Source: Bacteroidales bacterium (GTDB lineage Bacteria > Bacteroidota > Bacteroidia > Bacteroidales > VadinHA17). Taken from it: 7,994 nt of DNA. The notes under the pieces are model-generated. The model did no database searches and had not been told where the DNA came from. It saw nothing but the letters and a program-made list of their open reading frames with translations. Positions 6,535-7,994 of the stretch are shown piece by piece. The stretch lies in contig WFRO01000153.1 in the NCBI GenBank assembly GCA_015486475.1, positions 1 through 7,994 of the forward strand, given 5' to 3'. Every line of letters begins with the position of its first letter. Position 1 is the stretch's first letter. The position numbers were made by a program, and so were the translations under genes.

Positions 6535-7994
6535 TTAAAAAATATAACGGAAGCCGATCTGGGCCTGCCACCGTGAACTGCTGATCCCTGAATCATCAAT
6601 GTTCCACACATGCTTCGGCTCTTTGAAACTGAAGGTCGGCGTGGTGCCATCGGTATCAAAGCCGTCGAAGGTGATGAGGCGGTTGTAACCATAAGGCACA
6701 TAATATCTGCGACCCCACTTGCTGCTCAGCATGTTGGTAAAGTTGAACACATCAAAGGTAAACTGCAGGGTGTTCCTGCGCTGACCGATGTTGGTAAAGA
6801 TATCCTGGGCAAGCTTCAGGTCGATGATGTTGGTGAAGGGTGTGCGGGCGCCGTTGCGCTCGGCATATTCACCGCGGTGCTTGCTCAGATAATTGTCATC
6901 ACTGATAAACTGGTCCAGAGCAGCCCATTGTTCACCATCGGGATCCCCGTCGGAAAAGACGATCTCACCCCGGGAAGCAGGAATGTAGATCAGGTTGTTG
7001 CTGCTCTCGCCGTTGCCGTTCAAATTACCCCGGTCATTGTATACATACGAGTAACGATGCCCCGACTGACCGTTATAGAAGAGACTGATGGTCGTGGCCA
7101 GATGCTTCACATACTCAACACGGTAGCTCAGGAAAGCCACGATGCGGTGTCCCAGATCAAAGCTGGAGATGCTGAGCCCGAGATTGTTCAGACCGTTGAC
7201 CTGCAGCATATACTTCCACTGGGAAGAGTTCTGCGAAGAGGTACCGTCATTGACAGCCATGGCGCGACCGAACGTATAAGCCACACTCCCCGAAAAGCCT
7301 TTGCTCATCTTTTTCTGCAACTGTACGGTAATGTTATAGGTATAGCCCTTGCTGGTATTGGTACCCACCATGATGCGTGTGTAGTTGGGATCCAGCTTAC
7401 TGTTATCCCAGTATGGCCGGGTATCAGCGCCCGTAAGATGATGATCGGGCTCGGGAGCGACGTTCATATTATAATAAAGCACATTGTTGATCGTCTTGGT
7501 GTAGATCCCTTCGACGGTCAGCACCGTTCCCCATCCCAGTTTCTTGTCGAGTGCCAGGTTCATACGGAATACCTGCGGGAACTTGTAGTCCTTGGCAAAG
7601 AGGTCCATCTGGCCGCCATAAGGAGGATCTTTCTGATCAAAATCCGCTCTTTTGTACTGCTGGTTCCACTGGCTCTCAAAGGGGATATAGTAACCCCAGG
7701 AGTCCCGTACGTAAACACCTCCGATGGTCACACCATTGTTGGTGTAAGAGCCACCCGGCCATACCAGCGGCACACGGCTGGTGAAGATCCCCAAGCCGCC
7801 ACGCACCTGGAAAGACTCATCATCCAACACATCCCAGTTGAAACCCACACGGGGCGACCACAACAATTTCCCTTTGGGCATCTTTCCGGCACGGGCACCC
7901 AGCATATCCCAGCCGGCCTCCTGGAGAACACCCACTGTGGAGTCGTTGAAATGCACATCCTCCCTGGGATCCTGCAGGAAAACAGGCATATCTA
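6535..7994 (-). CDS. TonB-dependent receptor, Oar-like, C-terminal part (5' end off the right edge)
   Basis: Outer-membrane beta-barrel receptor that takes up a large or scarce substrate using TonB energy. Only the last 485 codons are here. The frame stays open through the Asp codon at 7990-7992 to the window edge, so the Met at 7989 is internal. The visible part has no plug, carboxypeptidase-like or signal-peptide region, which must lie beyond the edge. It consists of alternating amphipathic barrel strands and Asn/Asp/Gly-rich loops. Recognisable segments are SPRVGFNWDV followed by QVRGGLGIFTSRVPLVW, the later IVAFLSYRVEY, and near the end TPFTNIIDLKLAQDIF and LQFTFDVFNFTNMLSSKWG. These resemble the Oar-type receptors of Bacteroidota and Myxococcus. 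The chain ends GFRYIF, with the terminal Phe expected by the barrel assembly machinery. No SusD-like partner follows, since a terminator and nrdJ come next, so a SusC role is unlikely. The substrate cannot be told from this sequence. Confidence 0.9.
   Translation of the reverse strand, partial: DMPVFLQDPREDVHFNDSTVGVLQEAGWDMLGARAGKMPKGKLLWSPRVGFNWDVLDDESFQVRGGLGIFTSRVPLVWPGGSYTNNGVTIGGVYVRDSWGYYIPFESQWNQQYKRADFDQKDPPYGGQMDLFAKDYKFPQVFRMNLALDKKLGWGTVLTVEGIYTKTINNVLYYNMNVAPEPDHHLTGADTRPYWDNSKLDPNYTRIMVGTNTSKGYTYNITVQLQKKMSKGFSGSVAYTFGRAMAVNDGTSSQNSSQWKYMLQVNGLNNLGLSISSFDLGHRIVAFLSYRVEYVKHLATTISLFYNGQSGHRYSYVYNDRGNLNGNGESSNNLIYIPASRGEIVFSDGDPDGEQWAALDQFISDDNYLSKHRGEYAERNGARTPFTNIIDLKLAQDIFTNIGQRRNTLQFTFDVFNFTNMLSSKWGRRYYVPYGYNRLITFDGFDTDGTTPTFSFKEPKHVWNIDDSGISSSRWQAQIGFRYIF

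Noticed and set aside
6379..6576. Small 65-codon plus-strand open frame upstream of nrdJ, with a hydrophobic start
   Set aside because: It runs through the receptor terminator hairpin and into the 3' end of the receptor gene on the other strand, and has no ribosome binding site or promoter match, so it is most likely chance.
6535..7994. SusC-type glycan importer of a polysaccharide utilisation locus
   Set aside because: No SusD-like lipoprotein follows the gene. A terminator and nrdJ come next, and the C-terminal segments look Oar-like rather than SusC-like.

Overview
The window looks like chromosomal DNA from a member of the Bacteroidota, probably an anaerobic or fermentative lineage near the Bacteroidales. 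Three things point there. The TonB-dependent receptor resembles the Oar-like carboxypeptidase-regulatory type common in that phylum. There are matches to the Bacteroidota promoter form (TTG, about 20 bases, TAnnTTTG), and the start codons lack clear Shine-Dalgarno sequences. The SDR-type L-threonine dehydrogenase resembles the Flavobacterium enzyme. This placement rests on reading motifs and remembered families, not on a search.

Layout from left to right. Positions 1-1209 (minus) hold the first 403 codons of glutamyl-tRNA synthetase (gltX), whose C-terminus lies off the left edge. A 165-bp divergent intergenic region follows. Positions 1375-2331 and 2343-3533 (plus) form a tight two-gene operon, L-threonine 3-dehydrogenase and 2-amino-3-ketobutyrate CoA ligase (kbl). 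Together they convert threonine to glycine and acetyl-CoA with production of NADH. A strong bidirectional terminator separates this operon from the convergent nrdJ gene (minus, 3588-6212). NrdJ is an adenosylcobalamin-dependent class II ribonucleotide reductase with a complete set of catalytic cysteines and a cysteine-rich C-terminal tail. Upstream of nrdJ lies a 322-bp stretch with its promoter, a 12-bp palindrome and a second bidirectional terminator. That terminator ends the last gene, a TonB-dependent outer-membrane receptor (minus, 6535 to beyond the right edge), of which only the C-terminal 485 or so codons are present.

The genes are mostly housekeeping and metabolic. Only the threonine pair is a clear functional unit. 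I see no mobile element, CRISPR array, tRNA, rRNA or defence module, and no evidence of an undescribed system. The points most worth a second look are the nrdJ start and promoter conflict, the palindrome upstream of nrdJ, and the long antisense open frames that sit in exact codon register with the real genes.
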